Source: Aquipseudomonas alcaligenes NBRC 14159 (GTDB lineage Bacteria > Pseudomonadota > Gammaproteobacteria > Pseudomonadales > Pseudomonadaceae). From it: DNA of 64,000 nt. The stretch covers positions 1 through 64,000 of the forward strand of contig NZ_BATI01000008.1 of assembly GCF_000467105.1 (NCBI RefSeq), read 5' to 3'. The position numbers were made by a program, and so were the translations under genes. Positions 42,788 through 51,734 of the stretch are shown here, in pieces. Each line of letters begins with the position of its first letter. Position 1 is the first letter of the stretch. Under the pieces are notes generated by a model that worked only from the letters and a program-made list of their open reading frames with translations, was not told where the DNA came from and did not search any database.

Positions 42788-44392
42788 TTACCTCAGTTCC
42801 TTGAAAGATTCCGCGCTGCGCCGGATTTCATCCAGCCACACCTCGTCGCTGACCACCTGGGGGCGCATGAGGATGACCAGCTCGCTCTTCTGCATGGCCT
42901 TGCGCTGCTGCTTGAACAGGTTGCCGACGATGGGCAGGGTGCTGGCCCAGGGCACTTCGGAGTCGGTGTTTTCGTTGTTGTTCTGCAGCAGGCCCCCGAT
43001 CACCACCACCTGGCCGCTGCGTGCACGCACGATGGAGTCGGACTGGCGCGAGGTGGACAGCGCCAGCGGTAGGTTGAACACATTGTCCTCGCCGAGCACG
43101 ATGGTCTTGTTCTGGTCCTGCACGCGGCTCACGGTGGGGCGCACGTGCAGGGTCACCACGTCGTTCTGGTCGATCTGCGGGGTGACGTCCAGCGAGATAC
43201 CGGAGAAGAACGGCGTCAGGGTCACGTCTTGGGTCGGCTGGGTGACCCCGGCCACGGTGGAGGTGCTGCTGTTGGAGGAAACGTCGGTGACGAAGAATTC
43301 GTCGGTACCGACCTTGATCACCGCCTTCTGATTGTTCAGCGTGGAAATGCGCGGGCTGGACAGCACCCGCACCTCGCCCTGGGTCTGCAGCAGCTGGATC
43401 AGCCCGGTGAAGTCACCGAGGTTGAGAATGCCGCTGAATACTCCGCCGATGCCGTCGGGGCCGGTCAGGTTCTCGCCATCGAGCACACCGCCGACCTCGC
43501 TGCCGATCTGGCTCCAGCTGATGCCGGCCTGGAAACCGTCCTTGAGCTGCACTTCGAGGATCTTGGTCTCCAGCACCACCTGACGCTGCAGGTTGCGCTG
43601 GGCCTGTTCGAGGAAGCGCGCGACGTTCTCCTGGTCGGCGCTGCTGGCGCGCACCACCAGCAGGCTGGCCTGCGGGTTGACCACCACACTGTTGCCTTCC
43701 TCGCCGCCGACGACGGCGCGCACCACACCCTCAATCTCCTTCCAGAAATCGACGTTGCTGGTGGTGATCACCTTGCTGGCATTGAGCGTGGTCACCGAGC
43801 GGTCGCTGCTGGTGCTGCCGCTGCTGTCCGAACTGGTGTCGGTCTCGGAGCTCTCCACCTGACCCGAGCTGACCCGCGTATCCGACTCGCCAAGGCGCTG
43901 CAGATTGAGGTAGTTGAGGTCGTAACTGCGGGTCACTTTCTCGTTCGGCAGGATCTGGTAACCGTAGCTGGTGTGGCGGAAGTCATAGCCATAGCTGTCG
44001 CGCACGGCGGCGAGCACTTCCTCGAGGGTCACCCGGCGCAGGCTGAACGTGATGTTGCCGCTCACGGCGGGGTGCACCACCAGGTTCTGCCCGGCGCTCT
44101 CCATCAGGCTGAGGAAGAAATCGCGGGCCGGCATGTCCTTGGCGGCCACGTCGAAGCGCGGCCCGCCGGCAAACACGGAACTGCTCAGGGGCGGCAACAG
44201 CGCGGCCTGTACCGCCGGCGGCGGGGTCACCTTGGCGCTGGTCTGGGCCTGTTGCAGGCTCTCGTCGAGCAGCTTGCCGCTCTGCTCGTAGAGCTGCTTG
44301 TCGCCATCGATGAAGGTCTGGCAGGCACTGAGCAGGAAGGCCAGGCCCAGCAGCAGGCCGCGTTTCGGCAGGGTCGGAGTCATCGGCATCAT
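42788..44392 (-). CDS. mshL: MSHA secretin MshL
   Basis: The 534-residue outer-membrane lipoprotein has lipobox LLSAC with Cys24. N0/STN-like and N1 domains follow (FDVAAKDMPARDFFLSLME; VVHPAVSGNITFSL), then a Ser/Thr/Asp-rich loop (about 180-200) and the secretin core ending VVIGGLLQNNNENTDSEVPW and LMRPQVV. It would form the multimeric pore for the pilus. Start at 44392 overlaps mshK by 4 bases. Confidence 0.92.
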   Translation of the reverse strand: MMPMTPTLPKRGLLLGLAFLLSACQTFIDGDKQLYEQSGKLLDESLQQAQTSAKVTPPPAVQAALLPPLSSSVFAGGPRFDVAAKDMPARDFFLSLMESAGQNLVVHPAVSGNITFSLRRVTLEEVLAAVRDSYGYDFRHTSYGYQILPNEKVTRSYDLNYLNLQRLGESDTRVSSGQVESSETDTSSDSSGSTSSDRSVTTLNASKVITTSNVDFWKEIEGVVRAVVGGEEGNSVVVNPQASLLVVRASSADQENVARFLEQAQRNLQRQVVLETKILEVQLKDGFQAGISWSQIGSEVGGVLDGENLTGPDGIGGVFSGILNLGDFTGLIQLLQTQGEVRVLSSPRISTLNNQKAVIKVGTDEFFVTDVSSNSSTSTVAGVTQPTQDVTLTPFFSGISLDVTPQIDQNDVVTLHVRPTVSRVQDQNKTIVLGEDNVFNLPLALSTSRQSDSIVRARSGQVVVIGGLLQNNNENTDSEVPWASTLPIVGNLFKQQRKAMQKSELVILMRPQVVSDEVWLDEIRRSAESFKELR

Positions 44393-44703
44393 CGGCTCGG
44401 TTTGATTACGGGTTCGACCAGGCGCAGCAGTTCGCGCTGGCCCTGGCGTTCGATCAGTACGGCATGCGGCTGGATGGCCAGGATGCGCACGCCGCCATGT
44501 TCCTGGCCGACGCGCAGGGTCTGGCCGTCGATCACCGCGCGGCTGCCCTGGGCACCGCGCAGGATGGCCTGCAACTGCAGTGCGGCCGGCGCTGCTGTGG
44601 CATCCACCGCAGGCAGCAGGTCGGCCGGCGGCCGGGTCGGGTCGACGGTCGCGTGTGCGCTGGCGCAGCCCAGCAGCAGGACGAAGAGCAAGGTTCTAGA
44701 CAC
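44389..44703 (-). CDS. mshK: MSHA biogenesis protein MshK
   Basis: The 104-residue periplasmic protein has a signal peptide (MSRTLLFVLLLGCASAHA), then DPTRPP, the conserved PilP/MshK start, and a small beta domain (LQAILRGAQGSRAVIDGQ, VGQEHGGVRI). PilP-like proteins link the inner-membrane assembly to the secretin. It overlaps mshJ by 8 bases. Confidence 0.85.
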   Translation of the reverse strand: MSRTLLFVLLLGCASAHATVDPTRPPADLLPAVDATAAPAALQLQAILRGAQGSRAVIDGQTLRVGQEHGGVRILAIQPHAVLIERQGQRELLRLVEPVIKPSR

Positions 44704-45367
44704 CGACCCATCCCGCCTTGCGGCTCAAGGTGAAGAGTTTCAGGCTGATCTTCGCCCGCCCCGGGCCGGCTTCGCCGACGCGGTAGTCGAGGCTGTCCCA
44801 GTTCAGCTTCCAACCGCTGGCGTGGACCGCCTGCAGATACTGCAGCAGGTCGAAATAGCCGCCCTCGAGCTGCAGCACCAGGCCGTGTCGGTACAGCACC
44901 GTCGGCAGCTCCGTCTTGGTGGCGCCGGTCGATGTCGCTGCCGAGGCCTCGGCCAGGCGTACCGGCTCGCTGAAGCTCTGCATGCCGGTCAGACTCAGCC
45001 CCTGCTGGGCCTGCAGCAGGCTCTGCAGCACGGCTTTCATCTTTTCCGGGGTGATCAGCGCGGCGGTGCCTTCGTCGATCTGCCGCAGCAGCGCCTCGCG
45101 GTCGGCCGATGCCGCCAGCAGGGCACTGCGATAGGGAATGTTGGGGTCGGCGGCGAGCCTGGCCTTGAGTTCTTCCAGGCCGACGGCGGCCTCGGCGCTA
45201 CGCCCTTCGGCCAGGCGGATGGACGATTCCGTGCGCGCCACCGCTGCGCTCAGCGGGTCGCCGACCAGCAGCAGATAGAGCATGCCGAGCAGCGCCAGGC
45301 CGACGCCATAGGTCAGCCACTGCTCACGCGGCGCCATGCCCTGCCAGCGTTGCAGCCACTTATTCAT
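44696..45367 (-). CDS. mshJ: MSHA biogenesis protein MshJ (PilO-like)
   Basis: The 223-residue protein starts MNKWLQRWQGMAPREQWLTY, with a membrane helix at about 20-38, a coiled-coil region (42-75) and a ferredoxin-like periplasmic domain. This is the PilO/GspM plan seen in MshJ. The start at 45367 overlaps the preceding PilN-like gene by 8 bases; longer frames read through that gene. Confidence 0.85.
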   Translation of the reverse strand: MNKWLQRWQGMAPREQWLTYGVGLALLGMLYLLLVGDPLSAAVARTESSIRLAEGRSAEAAVGLEELKARLAADPNIPYRSALLAASADREALLRQIDEGTAALITPEKMKAVLQSLLQAQQGLSLTGMQSFSEPVRLAEASAATSTGATKTELPTVLYRHGLVLQLEGGYFDLLQYLQAVHASGWKLNWDSLDYRVGEAGPGRAKISLKLFTLSRKAGWVGV

Positions 45368-45968
45368 CGGCCTTCTCCTGATCGGCGGGACGCGAAGACA
45401 GGTCGAAGTCGAGCAGGCCATCCTCGCCCCGCTCGACATCCAGGCGCGCAAACTCGCGCCCGCTGAATACCGGGCTGCGCCCCAGCGCGTCGAGGTAGCC
45501 GGGCAGCAACTGCTGGCTCTGCGCGCGACCCTGCAGGCGCAGCTGGGTGCCGCCCTGATCCAGATGGATGCCGGTCAGCCACAGGCGCCCCTGCGGATGA
45601 TGCTCGGCCAGGGCCTGCAGCGGCGCGACGAAACCGGCGTTCTGCTGTTCGGCCAGCACCCGCAGGTAATTCAGCAGCCCCTGCAGCTGACTGTTCTCCG
45701 CCTGGCGCGCAGCGACTTCGGTGGGCAACTGCGGATCGAGCTGCGGCTCGACAAAGCCGGCTTTGGCCGTGGCCAGCAGGCTCTCCTGCTCGCCAGCCTG
45801 CGCCTCGGCCAGCAGCAGTTGCTGCCGCGCATCGCGCAGCTGCCAGTACTGCCAGCCGGCATGCAGTAGGCAGAACAGCGCCAGCAGAGCCAGGCCGAGG
45901 AGCATGTGCGTCTGCCGAGGGCCGCCGCGACGGCGCCGCTCGACCTGGTAAAGGTTGAGGTTCTGCAT
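45360..45968 (-). CDS. PilN-like MSHA assembly protein
   Basis: The 202-residue protein has the PilN pattern: a short cytoplasmic MQNLNLYQVE motif that docks into the PilM-like partner, one helix (about 24-45), a coiled coil and a periplasmic domain. In Vibrio a gene of this type lies between mshI and mshJ and is sometimes called mshI2. It overlaps mshI by one base and mshJ by 8. Confidence 0.8.
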   Translation of the reverse strand: MQNLNLYQVERRRRGGPRQTHMLLGLALLALFCLLHAGWQYWQLRDARQQLLLAEAQAGEQESLLATAKAGFVEPQLDPQLPTEVAARQAENSQLQGLLNYLRVLAEQQNAGFVAPLQALAEHHPQGRLWLTGIHLDQGGTQLRLQGRAQSQQLLPGYLDALGRSPVFSGREFARLDVERGEDGLLDFDLSSRPADQEKADE

Positions 45969-46924
45969 CAGTCGGCCTCCTGACGCAGGGCTGCGCCGAC
46001 CGCGGTCATGCAGTAGGCCTGCTGCACGGTATCCAGCTCAGCGCTGGCCTGGCCGGGGAACAGCTCGCGCAGGTCCAGCGCCTGCAGCTTGACCGCCAGG
46101 CCGCCGCCCATGGCCTGCTGCACGGCAGCGCCATCGCGCTTGCTCGGCAACAGCAACAGACGATTGATATAGCCCTTGCCCAGCTGGCTCTCGAAGTAGT
46201 CGAGCGAGCGCTGGATCTCCAGGGTCAGGGTGCCGTAGTCGCCGGCGGCGCCATCCAGGCCATGCTCGATACGCCGCGCCATGTACAGGTCGGCACCGTT
46301 CTGCACACTGATCAGGCCCTCGCTGGAGCGCAGCCGCAGCAGGGCGACGTTCATGCCTTCGGCACCCGCCAGCAGGCCGAGGTTGCGGAAGGCCATCTCG
46401 GTGACATCGATGCTGCGCAGGCGCAGACCGGCTTGCCGGAAGAGATCACCCCAGGCCTGCATGCGCGCCTTGCTCAGCACGGCGCAGTAGGCCATGCGTG
46501 AACGGCCGCGATAGGCGTCGTCGGGCAGGCAGAAGGCATCCACCACCACCTGCTCCAGCGGCTCGGCAATCAGGTCCTTGACCCGCCAGCGCATGGCATC
46601 GCGCAATTCCTCGGCGGGCACGTCGGGAGCATCGAGCAGGAGCATCTGGTAGGTCGCGGGGTGCAACACCAGGTTGACCGGCATGTCACCCAGGGCGCGC
46701 TCGGCCACCAGGCTCTTCAGCAGCGCCGGCTGCTCGGCGGGGGTCGCCTGGCGAAACAGGCAGTCGAGCAGGCGCGGCGCCTCACCGGGCAAGCGCTGCA
46801 CGCGCGCCAGCGCTATGCCTTCCGGGCCGGTTTCGATGCCCAGCAGGCCGTCCGCTGTAGTTCTTCTTTTCGCGAACCACACCAACTGCAAATCCCCCTG
46901 CGTCCTGCCGTCGCCGCCCTGCAT
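45968..46924 (-). CDS. mshI: MSHA biogenesis protein MshI (PilM-like)
   Basis: The protein of up to 318 residues has the actin-like PilM fold: LGIETGPEGIALARVQ, EELRDAMRWRVKDLI, GDYGTLTLEIQRSLDYFES and a final MTAVGAALRQE. It is the cytoplasmic ring component that binds the PilN-like tail. The ATG at 46924 has no ribosome site; a TTG at 46885 with AGGGGGA 7 bases ahead gives MVWFAKRRTTADGLLGIE and may be the true start. First gene of the MSHA operon, divergent from trmL. Confidence 0.85.
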   Translation of the reverse strand: MQGGDGRTQGDLQLVWFAKRRTTADGLLGIETGPEGIALARVQRLPGEAPRLLDCLFRQATPAEQPALLKSLVAERALGDMPVNLVLHPATYQMLLLDAPDVPAEELRDAMRWRVKDLIAEPLEQVVVDAFCLPDDAYRGRSRMAYCAVLSKARMQAWGDLFRQAGLRLRSIDVTEMAFRNLGLLAGAEGMNVALLRLRSSEGLISVQNGADLYMARRIEHGLDGAAGDYGTLTLEIQRSLDYFESQLGKGYINRLLLLPSKRDGAAVQQAMGGGLAVKLQALDLRELFPGQASAELDTVQQAYCMTAVGAALRQEAD

Positions 46925-46984
46925 GGGCCAGTCGCGTCAGGTGCATTGTAGAATGGTGGCTACAGACCTAGCTGAGCCCGATCA

Positions 46985-47446
46985 ATGTTCCATGTCGTCC
47001 TGTTCCAGCCGGAGATTCCTCCGAACACCGGCAACATCATCCGCCTCTGCGCCAACACGGGCTGCCATCTGCATCTGATCGAGCCGCTGGGCTTCGAGCT
47101 GGACGACAAGCGCCTGCGTCGGGCCGGACTGGACTACCACGAATACGCGACATTAAAGCGCCACTATTCCTTGGCCGACTGTATCACGTCTGTTCAGCCC
47201 GACAGAATCTTGGCATTCACCACCAAAGCTAGTCACAGCTACGCACAAATGGAATACCGCGCCGGCGACATGCTGCTGTTCGGCCCGGAAAGTCGCGGCC
47301 TGCCCGCCGAGGTGCTGGAGCAGTTTCCTGACGAACGCCGCCTGCGCATGCCGATGCGCCCGCAATGCCGCAGCCTGAATCTGTCGAATGCGGTGGCCGT
47401 GGTGGTCTATGAGGCCTGGCGCCAGCTGGATTTCGCCGGTTCCTGA
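46985..47446 (+). CDS. trmL: tRNA (cytidine/uridine-2'-O-)-methyltransferase TrmL
   Basis: The 153-residue SPOUT methyltransferase begins FHVVLFQPEIPPNTGNIIRLCANTG, carries LLFGPESRGLP and ends in the knot block LRMPMRPQCRSLNLSNAVAVVVYEA, all typical of TrmL. It methylates the ribose at position 34 of two tRNA-Leu species using SAM. A terminator follows 7 bases after the stop. Confidence 0.93.
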   Translation: MFHVVLFQPEIPPNTGNIIRLCANTGCHLHLIEPLGFELDDKRLRRAGLDYHEYATLKRHYSLADCITSVQPDRILAFTTKASHSYAQMEYRAGDMLLFGPESRGLPAEVLEQFPDERRLRMPMRPQCRSLNLSNAVAVVVYEAWRQLDFAGS

Positions 47447-47452
47447 AACGCA

Positions 47453-47474
47453 AAAGCCGCCCGAAGGCGGCTTT
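47453..47474. terminator. Bidirectional terminator between trmL and secB
   Basis: Perfect 9-base stem AAAGCCGCC / GGCGGCTTT with loop CGAA, placed between two convergent genes. The A run on one side and T run on the other let it serve both. Confidence 0.8.
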
Positions 47475-47491
47475 GTCCTGCCGGCAGCCGA

Positions 47492-47965
47492 TCAGGCCTG
47501 GGCAGACTGCTGCTGGCGCTGCAGTTCCTGGGCATACAGGGCGTCGAAGTTCACCGGCGACAGCATCAGGGCCGGGAACGAACCGCGGATCACCAGGCCG
47601 TCCAGCGCCTCGCGGGCGTAGGGGAACAGGATGTTCGGGCAGAACGCGCCGAGGGTGTGGCCCATGGAGGCGGGGTCCAGACCCTTGATCAGGAAGATGC
47701 CAGCCTGCTGCACTTCGGCGATGAAGGCGATTTCCTCACCGGTCTTCACGGTCACGGACAGGGTCAGCACCACTTCGTGGAAGTCGCCATCGAGCTGCTT
47801 CTGCTTGGTGTTGAGATCCAGGCCCACACTCGGCGCCCACTCCTGACGGAAGATTTCCGGGCTCTTCGGCGCTTCGAAGGACAGGTCCTTCACATAGATG
47901 CGCTGCAGGGAAAATTGCGGCCCTTCGTTGTTCTGGGCGGCGCCGTTGTTCGCTTGTTCGGTCAT
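47492..47965 (-). CDS. secB: Protein-export chaperone SecB
   Basis: The 157-residue cytosolic chaperone contains the SecB blocks [50 protein letters not shown] and SPVNFDALY. It forms a tetramer that keeps precursors unfolded for SecA. It starts at 47965, 34 bases after grxC ends; frames to 48070 run back into grxC. Confidence 0.95.
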   Translation of the reverse strand: MTEQANNGAAQNNEGPQFSLQRIYVKDLSFEAPKSPEIFRQEWAPSVGLDLNTKQKQLDGDFHEVVLTLSVTVKTGEEIAFIAEVQQAGIFLIKGLDPASMGHTLGAFCPNILFPYAREALDGLVIRGSFPALMLSPVNFDALYAQELQRQQQSAQA

Positions 47966-47999
47966 GGCTGTTCTTCTTGTTGCGGGTTGCTGAAAGGGT

Positions 48000-48254
48000 T
48001 CAGGCCTGCAGCAGCGCGTCGAGCTTGCCGGCGCGCTCCAGGGCGTAGAGGTCGTCGCAGCCACCGACATGGGTGCTGCCGATCCAGATCTGCGGTACCG
48101 AGGTGCGCCCGGCCTTGCGGCTCATCTCGGCACGCACATCGGGCTGGCCGTCCACGCTGATCTCGCGGAACGCCACGCCCTTGCTGGTCAACAGTTGCTT
48201 GGCGCGAATGCAGTAGGGGCACCAGGCACTGGAGTAGACGAGGACCTCGGGCAT
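48000..48254 (-). CDS. grxC: Glutaredoxin 3
   Basis: The 84-residue protein has the dithiol active site CPYC (12-15), the cis-Pro block TSVPQIWIG and the GGCDDLYAL glutathione-binding end. Reduces disulfides with glutathione. It sits between the rhodanese-like gene and secB on the same strand (1-base gap upstream, 34 downstream), the conserved Pseudomonas order. Confidence 0.95.
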   Translation of the reverse strand: MPEVLVYSSAWCPYCIRAKQLLTSKGVAFREISVDGQPDVRAEMSRKAGRTSVPQIWIGSTHVGGCDDLYALERAGKLDALLQA

Positions 48255-48255
48255 G

Positions 48256-48669
48256 TCACTTAACTACCGGCAGGTTGTCGCCGCGCCAGCTGGCGATGCC
48301 GCCGCCCAGTTTGGCCGCGGTGTAGCCGGCCTTCTTCAGGTCGCGGGCGACCATGCCGGCGTGCTGGCCCATGGCATCGACCACGATGATGGTCTTGGCC
48401 TTGTGCTTCTCCAGCTCGACCATGCGTTCGGCCAGCTTGTCGAAGGGAATGTTCAGCGCATCGACGATGTGGCCGCTGCTGAAGTCCTTGTGGTTGCGCA
48501 CATCCAGCACCACGCCCTGCTCACTGTTGACCAGCGCCGTCAGCTCGCGGCTGCTCAGGCTCTTGCCGCCCTTGCGCAGCTCGGTGACGATCAGGAGCAC
48601 CAGCAGGAACACGAAGCATCCGCTCAGTACATAGTGGTTAGTGGCAAATTCAATCAGGTGGGCCAACAT
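48256..48669 (-). CDS. Membrane-anchored rhodanese-like protein (catalytic Cys absent)
   Basis: The 137-residue protein has one helix (about 13-31) and a rhodanese domain (GVVLDVRNHKDFSSGHIVDA, GGIASWRGDNLPVV). The active-site loop reads IIVVDAMGQHAGMVA: no Cys occupies the catalytic position, so sulfur transfer is unlikely. It resembles YibN, usually beside grxC and secB. A probable sigma-70 promoter (48701-48728) precedes it, likely driving all three genes. Confidence 0.85.
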   Translation of the reverse strand: MLAHLIEFATNHYVLSGCFVFLLVLLIVTELRKGGKSLSSRELTALVNSEQGVVLDVRNHKDFSSGHIVDALNIPFDKLAERMVELEKHKAKTIIVVDAMGQHAGMVARDLKKAGYTAAKLGGGIASWRGDNLPVVK

Positions 48670-48700
48670 CGCGCGGTTCCATAGCCTTAAAATGGCGGCC

Positions 48701-48728
48701 AGTATACACAGCCCCACAGGTCGGCCAA
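48701..48728 (-). promoter_or_regulatory. Sigma-70 promoter of the rhodanese-grxC-secB operon
   Basis: On the minus strand TTGGCC (48728-48723) and TATACT (48706-48701) are separated by 16 bases. The predicted start near 48694 leaves a 25-base leader before the ATG at 48669. Confidence 0.5.
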
Positions 48729-48741
48729 GCCCCGCCCAGCG

Positions 48742-48770
48742 GTGACGCGGCGGGCCTGCATCGGTAAAAT
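48742..48770 (+). promoter_or_regulatory. Sigma-70 promoter of gpmI
   Basis: GTGACG (48742-48747, four of six bases of TTGACA) and TAAAAT (48765-48770) are 17 bases apart, 40 bases before the gpmI ATG. It is back-to-back with the rhodanese operon promoter. Confidence 0.45.
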
Positions 48771-48809
48771 GCGCGACCTTTTTTGATCACCACGAGCGAG
48801 CCAGCCGCC

Positions 48810-50345
48810 ATGAGCGCAACGCCCAAACCCCTGGTCCTGATCATCCTCGATGGCTTCGGCCACAGCGAGAACCCCGAGCACAACGCCATCTACGCGGCGC
48901 AGACCCCGGTCTACGACCGCTTGCGCGCCACCTACCCGCATGGCCTGATCTCCGGCTCGGGCATGGACGTCGGCCTGCCGGACGGGCAGATGGGCAACTC
49001 CGAGGTCGGCCACATGAACCTCGGCGCCGGCCGCGTGGTGTACCAGGACCTCACCCGGGTGACCAAGGCCATCCGCGACGGCGAGTTCTTCGACAACGCC
49101 GAGATCACCAAGGCTGTGGACCAGGCCGTCGGCGCCGGCAAGGCCGTGCACATCCTCGGCCTGCTGTCCGACGGCGGCGTGCACAGCCACCAGGACCACC
49201 TGGTCGCCATGGCCGAGCTGGCCGCCCAGCGCGGCGCCGAGAAGATCTACCTGCACGCCTTCCTCGACGGCCGCGACACCCCGCCGAAGTCGGCGCAGCC
49301 GTCCATCGAGCTGCTCGACGCCACCTTCGCCAGGCTGGGCAAGGGCCGCATCGCCAGCCTCACCGGCCGCTACTTCGCCATGGACCGAGACAACCGCTGG
49401 GACCGCGTCGAGCAGGCCTACCACCTGATCGTCGACGGCCAGGGCCAGTTCAATGCCGCCAGCGCCGTCGGAGGCCTGCAGGCCGCCTACGCCCGCGACG
49501 AGAGCGACGAGTTCGTCAAAGCCACCACCATCGGCGAGCCGGTGAAGGTCGAAGACGGCGATGCCATCGTCTTCATGAACTTCCGCGCCGACCGCGCCCG
49601 GGAGCTGACTCGCGCCTTCGTCGAGGCCGACTTCAACGAGTTCCAGCGCCGGCGCGTGCCGCAACTGGCAGGCTTCGTCATGCTCACCCAGTATGCGGCC
49701 AGCATTCCGGCGCCCAGCGCCTACAAGCCGGAAGCGCTGACCAACGTGCTCGGCGAGTACCTGGCCAACAACGGAAAAACCCAGCTGCGCATCGCCGAGA
49801 CCGAGAAGTACGCCCACGTCACCTTCTTCTTCTCCGGCGGCCGCGAAGAGCCCTTCGCCGGCGAAGAGCGCATCCTGATCCCCTCGCCGAACGTCGCCAC
49901 CTACGACATGAAGCCGGAGATGAGCGCGCCGGAAGTCACCGACAGGATCGTCGACGCCATCGAGCACCAGCGTTATGACGTGATCATCGTCAACTACGCC
50001 AACGGCGACATGGTCGGCCACACCGGCGTGTTCGAGGCGGCGGTCAAGGCCGTGGAGACCCTCGACAGCTGCGTCGGCCGCATCGTCGAGGCGCTGGACA
50101 AGGTCGGCGGCGAAGCGCTGATCACCGCCGACCACGGCAACGTCGAGCAGATGGAAGACGAATGCACCGGCCAGGCGCATACCGCGCACACCTGCGAGCC
50201 GGTGCCCTTCATCTATGTCGGCAAGCGCCCGGCGACCATCCGCGAAGGCGGCGTGCTGGCCGACGTGGCACCGACCCTGCTGACCCTGATGGGCATGCCG
50301 GTGCCGGCAGAAATGACCGGCAAGACCATCGTCCAGCTGCAATAA
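48810..50345 (+). CDS. gpmI: 2,3-bisphosphoglycerate-independent phosphoglycerate mutase
   Basis: The 511-residue alkaline-phosphatase-fold enzyme has [11 protein letters not shown] (metal ligand Asp14), MGNSEVGH with the phosphorylated Ser64, [27 protein letters not shown] and [11 protein letters not shown] near the C terminus. It interconverts 3- and 2-phosphoglycerate in glycolysis using Mn2+. The ATG at 48810 is preferred to 48783 because the family starts a few residues before LVLIILDG. Confidence 0.95.
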   Translation: MSATPKPLVLIILDGFGHSENPEHNAIYAAQTPVYDRLRATYPHGLISGSGMDVGLPDGQMGNSEVGHMNLGAGRVVYQDLTRVTKAIRDGEFFDNAEITKAVDQAVGAGKAVHILGLLSDGGVHSHQDHLVAMAELAAQRGAEKIYLHAFLDGRDTPPKSAQPSIELLDATFARLGKGRIASLTGRYFAMDRDNRWDRVEQAYHLIVDGQGQFNAASAVGGLQAAYARDESDEFVKATTIGEPVKVEDGDAIVFMNFRADRARELTRAFVEADFNEFQRRRVPQLAGFVMLTQYAASIPAPSAYKPEALTNVLGEYLANNGKTQLRIAETEKYAHVTFFFSGGREEPFAGEERILIPSPNVATYDMKPEMSAPEVTDRIVDAIEHQRYDVIIVNYANGDMVGHTGVFEAAVKAVETLDSCVGRIVEALDKVGGEALITADHGNVEQMEDECTGQAHTAHTCEPVPFIYVGKRPATIREGGVLADVAPTLLTLMGMPVPAEMTGKTIVQLQ

Positions 50346-50364
50346 CCCGGAGTAATCCGTGAAG

Positions 50365-50398
50365 CGCTCGCCGGCTGCCGCCTGCGGGCGTTTTTTTT
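50365..50398 (+). terminator. Intrinsic terminator after gpmI
   Basis: An 11-base stem (50365-50375 with 50380-50390; one mismatch and one wobble pair) with TGCC loop is followed by eight T residues. Confidence 0.8.
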
Positions 50399-50452
50399 GC
50401 GCCACACCGCGGGCATACTAGGCCCTTCTTCGCTCCAGGTGCCGCACCCTCC

Positions 50453-51697
50453 ATGTTCCGCGCCCTCGCCCTCGTTCTCCTCGCCAGCCTGACCGTCCCG
50501 GCCTTTGCCGACGACAAGGCGCAAACCCAGAAGCAGCTGGAAGCCGCCCGTGCCGACGTGGCCGAGCTGAAGAAGCTGCTGGAAAAGCTGCAGCAGGAGA
50601 AATCCGGCGTGCAGAAGGAACTGCAGCGCACCGAGAAGGAAATGGGCGGCCTGGAGAAACAGGTCAAGGGCCTCGAAGGCGAGCTGAAAAAGAGCGAGGA
50701 GGAGCTCAAGCGCCTCGATCAGGAGAAAAAAAAACTCCAGCAATCGCGCCTTGAACAGCAACGCCTGATCGCCATCCAGGCCCGCGCCGCCTACCAGAGC
50801 GGCCAGCAGGAACCCCTGCGACTGTTGCTCAACCAGCAACAGCCGGAACAGTTCGCCCGCACCCTCAGCTACTACGACTACCTGGGCAAGGCCCGGGTCG
50901 AACAGCTCGACGCCTTCAACGAAACCCTGCGTCAGCTGGCCAATGTGGAAAGCGACATCGCCAACCAGCAGAGCCAGCTGCTGGCACAGAAAAGCTCCCT
51001 CGACAGCCGCCGCAGCGAGCTGGCCGAGGTGCGCAAGCAACGCCAGGCGGCACTGGCCAAGCTGAACAAGGAATACGGCGCCGGCGACCGCAAGCTCAAG
51101 GCCCGCGAGCAGGAACAGGCCGAGCTCGCCCGCGTGCTCAAGACCATCGAGGAAACCCTCGCCCGCCAGGCCCGCGAAGCCGAGGAGGCGCGCCGCCTGG
51201 CCGCCCTGGAAGCCCAGCAGGCCCGCGACCCGAACCGCAAGCCGCTGCCGCTGGGGCCCGCGGTGTCGAGCGAGGGCGCCAGCTTCGGCGGCCCGTTCGC
51301 TAAGGCCAAGGGCAAGCTGCCCTGGCCGGTCAACGGCCGCCTGGTCGCGCGCTACGGCTCGCCACGCGCCGGCGACGCCCGCGCCACCTGGGACGGCGTG
51401 CTGATCGGCGCCAGCGCCGGCAGCCAGGTGCATGCCGTGCACGGCGGCCGCGTGGTGTTCGCCGACTGGTTGCGCGGTGCCGGCCTTCTGGTCATTCTCG
51501 ACCACGGCAATGGCTACCTGAGCCTGTACGGCCATAATCAAAGCCTGCTCAAGGACGCCGGTGACATCGTCAGCGCCGGCGAAGCCATCGCCACGGTCGG
51601 CACCAGCGGTGGCCAGGACACCCCGGCGCTGTACTTCGCCATCCGCCAGCAGGGCCGCCCCAGCGACCCGGCTCAGTGGTGCCGCGCTCAGGGATGA
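50453..51697 (+). CDS. envC: Murein hydrolase activator EnvC
   Basis: The 414-residue periplasmic protein has a signal peptide (first 19 residues), a long coiled coil (about 22-125 and 160-255; many Lys/Glu heptads) and a C-terminal LytM domain (about 285-410). The LytM domain lacks the metal-binding His set (WDGVLIGASAG in place of the HxGxD block), as in EnvC, which activates amidases rather than cutting peptidoglycan. It follows gpmI and precedes ctpA, the usual order. Confidence 0.9.
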   Translation: MFRALALVLLASLTVPAFADDKAQTQKQLEAARADVAELKKLLEKLQQEKSGVQKELQRTEKEMGGLEKQVKGLEGELKKSEEELKRLDQEKKKLQQSRLEQQRLIAIQARAAYQSGQQEPLRLLLNQQQPEQFARTLSYYDYLGKARVEQLDAFNETLRQLANVESDIANQQSQLLAQKSSLDSRRSELAEVRKQRQAALAKLNKEYGAGDRKLKAREQEQAELARVLKTIEETLARQAREAEEARRLAALEAQQARDPNRKPLPLGPAVSSEGASFGGPFAKAKGKLPWPVNGRLVARYGSPRAGDARATWDGVLIGASAGSQVHAVHGGRVVFADWLRGAGLLVILDHGNGYLSLYGHNQSLLKDAGDIVSAGEAIATVGTSGGQDTPALYFAIRQQGRPSDPAQWCRAQG

Positions 51698-51734
51698 CAG
51701 CCGAGGCTGTCGCCTCATCATTTTGGGAGTTCAC

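Noticed and set aside
43145..45466. A 773-codon plus-strand frame over mshL, mshK and mshJ
   Set aside because: It is a shadow of three overlapping, well-identified genes and lacks recognisable domains.
48687..50405. A 572-codon minus-strand frame over gpmI
   Set aside because: Antisense frame of a highly conserved enzyme; typical of GC-rich third positions.
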